A program made the position numbers and the translations under genes. This document shows positions 1 to 9,781 of a stretch of 64,000 nt of DNA, piece by piece (positions within the stretch are counted from its first letter, which is position 1; every line of letters starts with the position of its first letter). Where the stretch lies: positions 12,294,420 through 12,358,419 of the forward strand of contig CM069600.1 in the NCBI GenBank assembly GCA_035771175.1, given 5' to 3'. This DNA is from Paratinospora sagittata (Eukaryota; Streptophyta; Magnoliopsida; Ranunculales; Menispermaceae). The notes below the pieces were generated by a model. The model had not been told where the DNA came from and ran no database searches. It saw only the letters and a list, made by a program, of their open reading frames with translations.

Positions 1-582
1 ATGAAGCCCACCCTATGTAATTAGAAAAAAGGCTTATTTGATATGAGTTGAACTTGTTAAATAAAATCTTAAAAAATTATTTTTCAACTTGACTAACCAA
101 AAGCTTTTTTTTTTTTTTTTGCTGTAAGTATAGTTTTGGATAAAATTTTTAGGTAGTAAAAATATTTTTTTTTCAGAAAACTTTATTCGAATCATAAACC
201 ATATGCATCCCTCATCTTGAAGTATGTGATGGGCTCCAGGAATTTCAAACCAAGTGCACCTGATGCACTGAATTTTAGCTACTACAAAAGTAACAGCAGT
301 AATGTTACCAAGAATAGACAAACAGCTAGTCCAGCTGCATGGACAGGACATCCACCCTTGACACAAGATCCTTGAGGCAAAGCAGCTGCTGTTGCTAAAT
401 GTTGCTATTGCTGGGTCCTCCTCGTCTTATTAATATCACGAGATGCTTTAATTAATGAATTTCTCAAACTCTGGCCTTGCAAGGGAAAATCAGCTGCTAT
501 AGCTAGCTGTTGCTGTTGGCAGGTTCATACGGTACGTAAAATGCTGATGAAAAATTCTCTTTACACGAAGAAAGATCCATCC
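1..582. other. Left flank without a recognised gene
   Basis: AT-rich sequence with a T-run near 108-120. A 110-codon minus-strand frame (34-366) shows no family I recognise and ends in low-complexity A/T, so I do not call it a gene. Two imperfect CTG/TTG-rich stretches, at about 375-420 and 490-523, resemble each other (each has cagctgct followed by gttgct). The gypsy integrase to the right stops abruptly near 590, so this is a truncation boundary, not an LTR. Confidence 0.5.
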
Positions 583-1656
583 TTAGCATGACTGTTTGTC
601 AGCATAGCTCTTCTGTCGACTTTGTGCAACACGAAGTCGTTCCTTTATTAGTGTGATTTTCTCAGAAGTCTCTTGAACTAGTTCAGGGCCCAACTGCGGT
701 CGGTCTGCCATATCTAACCAGCATACCGGAGATCTGCAAGGCCGGCCATAGAGAGCCTCGTATGGTGCCATGCCGATACTAGTTTGGTAGCTGTTGTTGT
801 ATGCAAACTCAGCTAGATGCAAATACTGTGCCCATCCGTCATTAAAGTCCAAAATGCAGCATCGTAGCATGTCTTCTAAGATTTGGATAAGTCGTTCTGA
901 CTGCCCATCAGTCTGAGGGTGGAAGGCTGTGCTCATAGTGATATTTGAACCCATTCTATTTTGGAAGCTTTTCCAAAAGTTTGATGTGAATCGAGGGTCT
1001 CGATCAGAGACGATCGTGAGTGGTATGCCATGAAGGCGGACGATCTCTCTTTCATAGAGTTCTGCAAGTTTGGCGGGATTATCCGTGAACTTTATTGGCA
1101 AGAAGTGTGCAGACTTGGTAAGTCTGTCAATGATAACCCAGATAGCATCTTGCCCTTTATTATTTTGAGGTAAGGCTGTAACAAAATCCATTGCGATGTT
1201 CTCCCATTTCCATTCTCCAATAGGTAACGGCTGGAGAAGGCCAGAGGGAAGTCATCGTTCTGCCTTAACTTTCTGGCAAACAAGACATCGAGCAACGAAG
1301 TCTGCAATTGCCTTCTTCATTCCAGAAAACCAGAATTGTCGCTTGACATCCTGGTACATCTTGTCACCCCCAGGATGCATAGCGTATCACGAACAGTGCA
1401 TCTCAGTAAGCACGTCTTTCCGAACCGCAGGATCGTTCGGAAGACAAAGACGTTTTTTGTAGAAAACGGCTCCGCCGTCAGAGACTGACCAATGAGAAAG
1501 GTCTTGCCCGCTGAGTAGAAGTTCTCGTTTCTCCATTAACATAGGGTCATTGGCTTGAGTAGCTGAAATCTTGCGAACGAGGTTAGAGGTAGCTGATAAT
1601 TGAGAGAGTCGTGGGCGTGGTCCCTCTTCGTTTAGCTGGAGGTTAAAGTTCTCTAT
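583..1656 (-). pseudogene. Integrase domain of gypsy copy A (broken, 3'-truncated)
   Basis: Integrase joins element cDNA to the host chromosome. The open part (1191-583, 202 codons) has the core with D2, D63 and E99, giving the D-D-35-E spacing, inside the contexts VSDRDPRFTS and HPQTDGQSER. Upstream, in the same register, lies the HHCC zinc-binding region (its H residues near 1390, RCLVC near 1290), broken by TGA codons at 1389-1387 and 1254-1252. The frame ends after SYADKQ at a junction with unrelated DNA, whereas copy B continues into a GPY/F-like module and chromodomain. The targeting domain is therefore missing. Integrase identity is secure. Confidence 0.9.
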
Positions 1657-3162
1657 CTATGTAGCCAATTTTCCCATTTCATAGTTAAGAGTGCAAGCAA
1701 CATAAGATTTTCTACTCAGGGCATCAGCTACAACATTGGCCTTGCCAGGATGGTACTGGAGTTGAAAGTCATAGTCTTTCAAGAATTCCAACCATCTTCT
1801 TTGGTGGAGGTTTAGGTCTCGCTGAGTGTATATGTACTTAAGACTCTTATGATCTGAGAAGACCTCGAACCGTTCACCGTATAGGTAATGACGCCATAAT
1901 TTCAGTGTAAACACAACAGCTGCAAGTTCCAAGTCGTGTGTTGGGTAATTACCCTCATGAATCTTCAGTTGCCTCGAGGCATAGGCAACAACTTGGCCTT
2001 CTTGCATTAGGACGGCACCTAACCCTTGGAGGGAGGCGTCAGTGTATAATGAAAATCCAATTCCATTTCTTGGAGTGATAAGTACAGGTGCTGTCGTGAG
2101 GCGTTTCTTCAATTCCTGAAATGATGCCTCACAGGCGGGATTCCAGATGAAGCGCACGTCCTTTCGAGTGAGCTTGGTCATAGGTTCAGCAATCTTTGAG
2201 AAGTCCTTGATGAAGCGCCTGTAATAGCCAGCCAAACCAAGAAAACTCATAATCTGAGTAACAGTGGTAGGCCGTTTCCAGTTTAAGACTGCTTCAACCT
2301 TAGAAGGATCGACCTCAATGCCATTGCCTGAAACCACATGGCCGAGGAATTGAACTCTCTGTGCCCAAAATTTGCACTTACTCAACTTTGCATACAGTTG
2401 GTGTCTTTGTAAGGTCTGGAAGACGATCTTCAAATGTATTTTATGGTCTTCCTCAGTTGAGGAATATATCAAGATGTCGTCGACAAAGACCACCACAAAG
2501 CGGTCTAAGTATAACCTGAATATGCGATTCATCAAATCCATGAATGCAGCAGGTGCATTTGTTAGACCAAACGACATAACTAAGAACTCGTAATGACGGT
2601 ACCGAGTTCTGAACGCCGTCTTGGTGATGTCTGACTCTCGGATCCGGAGTTGGTGATAACTGTACCGTAAATCAATCTTACAGAAGTATTTGGCATCTCG
2701 AAGTTGGTCGAACAAGTCATCGATCCTGGGCAACGGATATCTGTTCTTGATGGTGAAGTTATTCAACTTGCGATAATCAATGCAAAGTCGTAACGAACCA
2801 TCCTTTTTGCGAACAAACAGAACTGGAGCGTCCCAGGGTGATGAACTCTTTCGGATGAAGCCATTACTCTCTAATTCCTTAAGTTGTTTGTCTAATTCGA
2901 CCAGTTCAACATTTGACATTCTGTATGGTGGAATTGAGATAGGCCCTGTCCCAGGTATGAGGTTGATCTCAAAATCGAATTCCCTAACTGGAGGTAGACC
3001 AGGAAGGTCATTAAGAAAAACTGTTGGGAATTTAGATACGACTGGAACATCGCGTACTTCGGGAGGGTACAGAGCTGGTGATTCATTGCCGTCGCCAAGA
3101 GACAACGCTCGAAGTTGTGACTTGAGAAGTGCAACTGTTGATTTGTGTATCCATTACCTTGT
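1657..3162 (-). pseudogene. Reverse transcriptase-RNase H of gypsy copy A
   Basis: An open stretch of 482 codons begins after two stops that separate it from gag (TGA 3165-3163, TAA 3156-3154) and ends at TAG 1659-1657. All three lie in the same register, so this was once a single gag-pol polyprotein. The RT has the fingers motif DYRKLN, the palm [13 protein letters not shown] and the catalytic FVDD at residues 207-210. RNase H begins with YTDAS (354-358) and ends with the conserved ADALSR near 461. RT copies element RNA into cDNA and RNase H removes the RNA strand. The RT active site looks intact even though the polyprotein is interrupted. The open stretch begins at a TTG, so it should not be read as an independent gene. 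Confidence 0.9.
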
Positions 3163-5367
3163 TCATTGAATCTTGACAAACTCTCCTGTAGGCAAAGTTA
3201 ACTGAACGTGCTTGTTCATACAGTCGATCTTTGCATTCAGTGGTGCGAGCCAGTCCATGCCGAGGATGATGTCGAAGTCTTCAAAATCCATCACAAAAAG
3301 ATCTGCATATATTATCTGTTCGGACATTCGAAGCTCACATCGAGAACACTGCAAATTCACGTCAGTACCCGATCCGAACGGTGATGTGACATGAAGTGTG
3401 ATGGTTGTGGGTTCAGGATGCAGGCCTAAATGTCTTACCAATGCTGATGATATAAAAGAATACGTAGCACCTGAATCAAACAAAACATGCACCATTGTAT
3501 TGAACAAATGAAAGGTACCTTCGACGACATTATTGTCTGGGAGGGGTTGGTGAGCGATGGCATATGCTCTGCCCTGATTCCATTGACCCTGGTTCTGCTG
3601 GGTCTGCCTGGGTTGGGCATTAGCAGCAGGTGGTGCTTGTTGGACTGGAATAGCCGGAATAGGTTTCTGAAGGTGCAGACAAAGATGTTTTACATGGCCT
3701 TTCTGGCCGCAGTTGAAACAAGTTGGCATGTACTGCTGATGGTTTTGCTGGCCATTCTGATTATTCTGCTGGCCTTGTTGATTGTGGTGTCGACCACCAC
3801 CTCTGCCATTGCCGTTGCTACGGCCACCTCGTCCATAACGACCGCCACGGCCATGATTTCGGAAACCCTGGTGGTTAGAGTTAGAAGGTTCAGCCGCAGG
3901 TGTTGTGGCTTCATTCTTCGAAACCGGGGCTGGGAGGGCTGGGTTTTGATTGTAGTAGGGCTTCTTCTTGTTGCCCTGTTGCGAGCCTTGTTGGGAAAAT
4001 GTGGCAGGTCGTTTGCCCTTATTCATTCGCTGTTCCTGTAAGAGCTTTTCTTGTTCAAAGCTCATGGCCTTGTCAACAACTTCTTTGTAAATCTTGAGAT
4101 CCAAGATCGATAAGGCTTGCCGAATGTCATGGCGAAGACCATTATAAAATTTCTCAGTCTTATCTCGCTCCGTGGAGATGGTGGAGAGAGAGTAGACTGA
4201 TAATTCTTTAAATTTTCCAGCATATTCTCTGACGGTCATGGTGCCCTGATATAACTTAGCAAATTCCTGGCACTTCTGCTTTGTCACCGCGCTGGGAAAA
4301 TACTCATCAATAAACATTGACTCAAAATGTTGCCAAGTCATATCTGCTATATTGACCCTTGGGTCTTCTTTCATTGTGATCCACCATGTGTTTGCGGCTC
4401 CAACAAGTTGGTAGGTTGCTAGTGGAGTTTTACGAGTCTCATCGACTCCCATTGCATCAAGAGCCTTCTTGGACTCGTCCAACCACTTTTGCACCTCATC
4501 AGGATCAATGGTACCATCGAAAGTAAGAGGTTGTAACCGCTTGTATTTAGTAATCTGATCGGTTTGAGCTTCGGACCCAAATTTTACAGGTGCTTGAACC
4601 GTGGCAACCTGATTGGCTGCGGTCTCACGAACGGCAGTTTGAACAGCGACCTTCATCGCCTCAATAAATCCAACGAAGAAGGTTTCAATGCTTGAAGGCA
4701 TGGCAAAGGGTGCGGGTGGTGGTGGTATTGCCTGCCCAGATGTAGTGGCAGTGTTAGGTGTAGCCTGTGCTGTTGTCTGAGGCGGCGGTTCCTGAATCTC
4801 AGGAGGTGCCTCCTGTCACACCCTGGGTTGCACAGCGTGCCCCCTACCCAGGTGAGGGCGCACCCCCTCGGGGCGAACGCCTAGCCATTATGGATCCATA
4901 ATATTGTCCCATCTCGGCCAGCCACGCCACACAAGGACGTCGGACACCTAGATCATTTATCCCCCTGGACAATCCACAGCACAGGGAGGGCCTACCCCAA
5001 GTTCGAACTCGCAACCTCTTCCTCATAAGGTTAGATTTCGCAACTTGAGTATCCATTGAACCATTTGGCTCAATGGGTACTCAAGTTGCGAAATCTAACC
5101 TTATGAGGAAGAGGTTGCGAGTTCGAACTTGGGGGAGGCCCTCCCTGTGCTGTGGATTGTGCAGGGGGATAAATGATCTCGGTAACCGGCGTCCTTGTGT
5201 GGCGTGGCTGGCCGAGATGGGACAATATTATGGATCCATAATGGCTAGGCGTTCGCCCCGAGGGGGTGCGCCCGCACCTGGGTAGGGGGCACGCTGTGCA
5301 ACCCAGGGTGTGACACCTCCACTGCTGGACGAACAACACGTGGCCTTCCTCTCTTCCTGGTTTGCAT
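3163..5367 (-). pseudogene. gag-protease of gypsy copy A, split by the palindromic insertion
   Basis: Gag forms the virus-like particle and the protease cuts the polyprotein. The likely start is the ATG at 5367 (MQTRKRGRPR), matched by the ATG at 40222 in copy B. After about 17 codons the frame runs into the 4814-5315 insertion and meets a stop inside it; the inserted length plus duplication is 507 bp, a multiple of three. Left of the insertion the frame resumes with a proline/threonine-rich linker. From 4701 there are 512 open codons: a capsid-like region with LQPLTFDGTIDP, a G/R/N/Q-rich basic stretch (residues ~275-325), one zinc knuckle CFNCGQKGHVKHLC (~328-341; CX2CX4HX4C) and the aspartic protease motif LFDSGAT near 409. 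Confidence 0.9.
4814..5315. mobile_element. 502-bp palindromic insertion with head-to-head tRNA-like promoters
   Basis: Two 246-bp arms (4814-5059 and 5070-5315) are reverse complements with about eight mismatches by eye, around a 10-nt loop. The outer ends are TGTCACACCC and GGGTGTGACA. CCTCC lies directly outside each end (4809-4813, 5316-5320). The homologous gag of copy B near 40168-40175 lacks the insert and has one copy of this site, so the 5-bp duplication is real. Each arm has an RNA polymerase III-like A box just off the centre (5066-5077 plus strand; 5066-5053 minus strand, TGGTTCAATGGA) and a B box GAGTTCGAACT about 50 bp outward (near 5119 and 5012). The ends match the TGTGACA terminus of the host gypsy LTR. 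The two mirrored 70-codon frames here are a by-product of the symmetry. Confidence 0.85.
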
Positions 5368-6153
5368 TGTCTCACTGGCAAAGATAAAAGGAAAATCAAG
5401 ATTTAGGAACTGTAGCCAAGTATAATGCTAGAATATGCTCAGCAACAATTTCAAGAGTACTGTAATATTAAAATCACCTATTTTGCTAAGTATAGTGTAA
5501 AGTTGTTGTTGAGGAATCAAAGAATCTTATATATCTCGTATGTGTGGCCATGGTGTAAAAACAAACAAGGTTAGAATGTTTATATAATAAGTACAAAATT
5601 GTGCAAGTATTTCAAAAGATTTGGTTTTGGTCTTTGTGAACATACATATATTTCATTGAAAATCCATACGAGTCATAAGAATTCTAAGATTTGCCTCAGT
5701 AAATAGCCTGAGCTAACGTTCTATCGCAATCTTATGCATTCAGACGCTTACTCTTAGTCTTTTCGATTATTATCCAAGTTCATGTGTCCCATACCACATG
5801 AATTTAGTAATAAGGGTGTCAACCAAGTTAAGTTGTATGAACACGGTCTCTAAAAACATTGGTTGAATAGAAGTTCACTAATAGTATCTTCCAAGTTTAC
5901 TCGTCCCATACCGTGTAAACTTAGTGATAATGTTAGTAATGCAACTGTCTCCAAATGTTTCTTTTCACACAAGGTCATGGGTTTTCTTACTTCCACATTT
6001 TATTTAGTATCATCCAATTTTGTTGTGTCCCATACCACTCCAAAGTTAGTGATACAAAAGAAAGAATGGTTGTAAGTCTGCCCACCAAATATAGTCTTTA
6101 AACAAAACAATTTCATTCATATATATCAAAATTTTTTTTTACAATGCCAGGAA
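5368..6153. repeat. Spacer between ORF1 and gag with three ~117-bp imperfect repeats
   Basis: No ORF of note. The segment 5770-6060 holds three diverged units, each opening with tat-cttccaa-like sequence followed by gtcccatacc and an ...agttagtgat-like end. The core tcccatacc recurs near 5788, 5904 and 6027. The same arrangement recurs in copy B (about 40615-40910), so it belongs to the family and is not a local accident. It may be a leader or internal promoter for gag-pol; function unknown. Confidence 0.6.
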
Positions 6154-7743
6154 TTAATTTTGACTTTCTTTCCTACTACCGTTCCTTCGAGATCTACTGT
6201 TATGTACAGAATGACTACTAACAGAAGGTTGAGAGTTTGCATGCTCTGCGTTGGAGTTTTGCAAACGAGTTAATATATTATTGTGGCTCTCTTTCAGTGC
6301 AGCAATATTGGATGCCATTTCATCTAACCGTTCAAGTAGGTTAGTCGGGTGTCCCATTGGTGGTTGATGGGTTGTTTGTCTCGTAGGTGAAGGGTAGGCC
6401 ATAGGCATTGGAGGAAAGTATTGGTTGTATGGGTGATTCATAGGTGGAACGTAGTTGTATTGATTGTGCGGGGATCCCCTAACCGGAACCCCTTGGATAA
6501 TTTGGTTTGTTTGAGATGAAAAAGTTTGAAACAATGGGCTCATTGGAATGTTTGTCCCTCCAAGATTTGGTAACGCCCAGTACTGTTGTTGTTGTTGGTT
6601 TACAACAACTTGTGGAACTGGCTGATACTGTACCGCATAAGTTGGAAATCTTTGGTACGAAGTGTTGCCGTGAGTTGGCACGTTCCAAGTTGGTGGATTT
6701 GCTTGCGTACCTTGTCTATCATGACTTTGTATAGGTGGATTTAGTGTGGCATATAATTCTTCGTCAGTAAGTGGTCGATCGGTTGGATTACCGGTTGGGT
6801 CTGATGTAGGAGGTGGATTGGAATAATTATTTGGGCCTTCTCTGACAGGCATCTTGCGTCGACATTTGCGAAGACAACGCCCGTGCTTGTCTCTCATTCT
6901 TTCGGCAGTTCTTATTGTCGTGCCGAATACCTCTTCGTCAGTTACCCCTCCACTTGTGCCATATGTCTTGAAGATAGAGGATGATGTAACTGGTTCAGTG
7001 ATCAGCTTTGACGTTCCATCGAAAGTGTCAACGTTTGCCTCGTGAAGTATCCTCATAATCAAGACTCTGTAGCCGAGGAATTCCTTCTTTAAAGGGTTTT
7101 GAATCACCCTAAACATTTGTTGGATGATGATGTGTAGTAGGGAGACTTTTATTTTCTTCTCTATGCAATACAACACAAGGAGTTGGGCCCTTGACATAGT
7201 GCCCCTAGTGCCCCTCTCTGGCAAGATGTTGCCGTATACAATCTTTCCGAGGCCGACAAGAGATGGCTTAAGATGATTGTTTGGGAGGTTGGTGTATGTT
7301 GATTGAGTGTATGGCTCTTTGGCGAGTGAATTGAACAGTTGTGCATTAGATTCGGCGATCTCTGCAACTGTCTGGGGGTCATGTGGATCAATAATCCTTT
7401 CTTCAATCGGAATCTCCAAAAGGCGAGCAATAATCTCGATATTGATAGGAATTGTCGTTCCTATGATTGTTGTCTCTAAATGAGGGTTGATCTCATCTCC
7501 GTGAAGTCTCACGTAATTCATGGCTTCATAGAAGGATCTGACCAAGTTGTAAGAGACTTGATCCTCGACTTTGGTTATATTTAACCAATCCAGTGTTGCG
7601 AGTTTGTCATGAAGGATTGGACGGAGGCGGAGATCGCTATTGTCGATGCGCCTCATGGTCACAACCTCTCTTTTGGACAATTCTGTTAGTCTAGTGGGAA
7701 TTGGTTCCCTGCTAGTAGAAGTTGTGCCTTCCCTTGAGGCCAT
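6154..7743 (-). CDS. Extra ORF upstream of gag (ORF1), intact copy
   Basis: 529 codons from the ATG at 7743. The frame is open 19 codons further up, but copy C shares the context TTTCAG-CAA-(4-5 nt)-ATGGCC, so I chose this ATG. The N-terminal ~280 residues look folded and contain LARLLEIP-like and ILPERGTRG...RAQLLVLYCIEKK blocks. From memory these resemble the plant 'putative plant transposon protein' domain (Pfam Transposase_32). A basic patch follows (RDKHGRCLRKCRRK, ~285-299), then a P/Q/N/Y-rich disordered stretch (~304-466), a leucine heptad segment around LLERLDEMASNIAALKE (~468-495) and a serine/arginine-rich tail. It lies between the PBS and gag, where chromoviruses normally carry no gene. 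The layout suggests an RNA-binding or self-associating protein; function is not established. It is the only intact long frame in copy A. Confidence 0.75.
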   Translation of the reverse strand: MASREGTTSTSREPIPTRLTELSKREVVTMRRIDNSDLRLRPILHDKLATLDWLNITKVEDQVSYNLVRSFYEAMNYVRLHGDEINPHLETTIIGTTIPINIEIIARLLEIPIEERIIDPHDPQTVAEIAESNAQLFNSLAKEPYTQSTYTNLPNNHLKPSLVGLGKIVYGNILPERGTRGTMSRAQLLVLYCIEKKIKVSLLHIIIQQMFRVIQNPLKKEFLGYRVLIMRILHEANVDTFDGTSKLITEPVTSSSIFKTYGTSGGVTDEEVFGTTIRTAERMRDKHGRCLRKCRRKMPVREGPNNYSNPPPTSDPTGNPTDRPLTDEELYATLNPPIQSHDRQGTQANPPTWNVPTHGNTSYQRFPTYAVQYQPVPQVVVNQQQQQYWALPNLGGTNIPMSPLFQTFSSQTNQIIQGVPVRGSPHNQYNYVPPMNHPYNQYFPPMPMAYPSPTRQTTHQPPMGHPTNLLERLDEMASNIAALKESHNNILTRLQNSNAEHANSQPSVSSHSVHNSRSRRNGSRKESQN

Positions 7744-8638
7744 TCTTTTGCTGAAAGGAAAATAAATTTGTGTGAAAGACACAAAATATATTCCTAACAT
7801 TTTTTTAAAATTTATGCCTTATCTATTAGACATTATTTTCGAGTTTTCTTTTGATGTTTATGCCATAAAAAAAAAATTTCTTCATTAGTGATTTGATGCA
7901 TATATGTTGTATTCACCTATAAATGTATAGACATTTGTCATCATAACTATATATAGTTTCCAAAAATCAACTATTTGGAATATGTATATATGTCGTATTC
8001 TCCTATAAATGTATTGGCATATTTAATCATAACTATATATATAGTTTCCATAAAGCAACTATATATATATATTTGAAATAAAAATCATATATAGTTGTTT
8101 TTAATCCAAATCTTAACTATATATAGAAGTCATATATATATAGTTTTAGATATAGCAAATAAATTATTTTTTCAAATTTTTATGATTATTTTGTTTTGTA
8201 ATAAATTATTTTCGAAAAATAAAAAAAATAAAAAAATTTCTAATTTTTTTTTTTTCGAAAAAAAAATTTATTTTATTTTATTTTTTCTTTTCGAAAAATA
8301 AGAAATTTTTCGATTTTTTTTTTTCGAATAAATATTTTTCGAAAAATAAAATTTTTTCGATTTTTTTTTTTATACGTACCTCATATACACTAATGTATAT
8401 AGATACATATATTCAATAATAACTACACATATAGTTTCTAATAAATTATGACCATATGTATATTTAAATCAAACTATATAAAAATCATATAGTTTTCTAG
8501 ATATATATATTTAATACAAATCTCAACTATATATAATTGACATATGTATATATAGTTCTAGAGATATATATATATATATATCTAATAAAATTTTTCTTCC
8601 CCTAATTTGGTGGACTTGGGCGGGCCGTGGACCGTACT
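7744..8638 (-). other. AT-rich leader between PBS and ORF1
   Basis: No gene. On the minus strand a pyrimidine tract plus AG (7761-7751, reading TTTCCTTTCAG) sits 8 nt before the ORF1 ATG and is conserved in copy C (ending 17636), as expected of a 3' splice site of a leader intron; no donor could be fixed. The segment 8200-8350 repeats ttcgaaaaataa and its reverse complement several times. 7900-8150 and 8390-8580 repeat ctatatatagttt-like units. Both can form many short hairpins. Confidence 0.5.
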
Positions 8639-8649
8639 CTCTGATACCA
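8639..8649 (-). promoter_or_regulatory. Primer-binding site of gypsy copy A
   Basis: Minus strand TGGTATCAGAG, complementary to the 3' end of plant initiator tRNA-Met, five bases after the LTR end (TGTGACA then TTTAA). It marks the start of minus-strand cDNA synthesis and fixes the element orientation. Confidence 0.9.
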
Positions 8650-8654
8650 TTAAA

Positions 8655-9781
8655 TGTCACACCCCGCCCGGACGCGCCTAAACCGGCGGTACACTCTCGG
8701 ACGGGGCACGCATTTGGAACAATCATAATGGTAATAACAGAGTGCGCAGCGGAAATACAGTACACAGTACAAATCTGATTTCATATAATTCAGAATACTT
8801 TTGTACATAAAATGGTCAAGGGAACATACTCCCAAAATCCCCAATGATTCATACAAAGGGTACAAAATGTGGGCCCCATAACCTGCACCCAGTCCACCCT
8901 AATTTCCTGTAAAAGATTTGATAATATTGGAGTGAGCTTAACGCGCTCAGTGGGTAAATAGTGCATGAGTATAACAATTAATAAAGCATACTTCAATATC
9001 AAATATCTTAAATACACATGTGAGCATCATAATCAATCAATATGAATGTATGCATGACACCGTCACGTATTAATGGTTTGATGAACGTACATCGCCTGAA
9101 TTCACGTACAGGAACGATGCTCTGAATTCACGTACTGATGTCCCTCCCCGGGTGTAGCCGGGTTCTCATGTACGTCCCTCTCCAGAGAAATAATATGAAT
9201 AGTGAGCAATGCTTCTAACTATTCTATGAGTCATAAACCATATACGTCCCTAGGTGGTGATATGTATGATGCCAATGCATGAACTGGTCTAGTTTACTGG
9301 TCTGGCCTTTCTTGACATTTAGACTGACTTTGACAACGTCTGGTGATCCTTATTAGGGTCGGTATCACAACGTGCAAGGTTAGGACATTATATGACATAA
9401 TGCAGTGTAAATGAATAGTAGACATAATAATAATTGAATGTAAACTTTAATAAAAGTTATGAAACACGCAAACCTATGTTTCGTTCCCCACCTTCAGATA
9501 AAAACTTCTTCTTTCCGATCTGGCGCTTTCCTCCGGACAGAACTTCGTCGCACCGTACCGAGAGTCTCGATCAGAGAGTCTCAAAAACTAAAAACTTAGA
9601 ATGAGTGGAAAGAGAAGGAAAATCATAAGGAGAGTGATTTTGGTGTGAGAAATGAGAATGAGGAGGGTTCCTTATATAGAGATTTTTGGCGCCTGAACGT
9701 TCTGGCATGCGCCTGAACGTTCGGGCGTTGCCCAAATAGTAAATTTTTTTTTTTTTTTTTTGTGAAATACAGAGTATTACA
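8655..9781 (-). repeat. 5' LTR of gypsy copy A
   Basis: 1127 bp, minus strand from TGTAATAC (9781) to TGTGACA (8655). It contains a TATA-like box at 9678-9672, only ~105 bp from the LTR start, so U3 is short and R-U5 long. Two copies of the near-palindrome CGCCTGAACGTTC lie at 9689-9728. It lacks a ~270-bp block present in both copy B LTRs (around 34235-34505), so it is a distinct LTR subtype. The LTR carries no coding sequence. Confidence 0.9.
9672..9678 (-). promoter_or_regulatory. TATA-like box in LTR of copy A
   Basis: Minus strand TATATAA in the context CTCTATATAAGGAACC, where a pol II core promoter is expected. Copies B and C have degraded versions at the equivalent place. Confidence 0.6.

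Larger units (their letters stand above)
583..9781 (-). mobile_element. Ty3/gypsy chromovirus-type retrotransposon copy A, 3'-truncated
   Basis: Read on the minus strand the order is 5' LTR (9781-8655), PBS (8649-8639), AT-rich leader, ORF1 (7743-6154), spacer (6153-5368), then gag-protease-RT-RNase H-integrase (5367-583). The pol domain order RT-RH-INT is that of Ty3/gypsy, and the sequence is closely similar to copy B at 33471-43620, which has a C-terminal chromodomain. That places the family near Tekay/Del chromoviruses. Copy A has lost the integrase C-terminus, chromodomain, ORF3, PPT and 3' LTR at a breakpoint near 590. Its gag-pol frame is one continuous register with at least five in-frame stops plus a 507-bp insertion, so it is dead. 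Its ORF1 is intact. The LTR abuts a copia LTR at 9782, suggesting it inserted into that older element. Confidence 0.9.

Noticed and set aside
34..366. 110-codon minus-strand frame as a gene
   Set aside because: No recognised domain, C-terminal half is translated A/T-run sequence, no promoter or homologue seen.
4844..5285. Two near-identical 70-codon frames facing each other, as a duplicated small gene
   Set aside because: They are the mirrored strands of the palindromic insertion; the symmetry makes any frame appear twice, and the tRNA-like boxes explain the conserved part.
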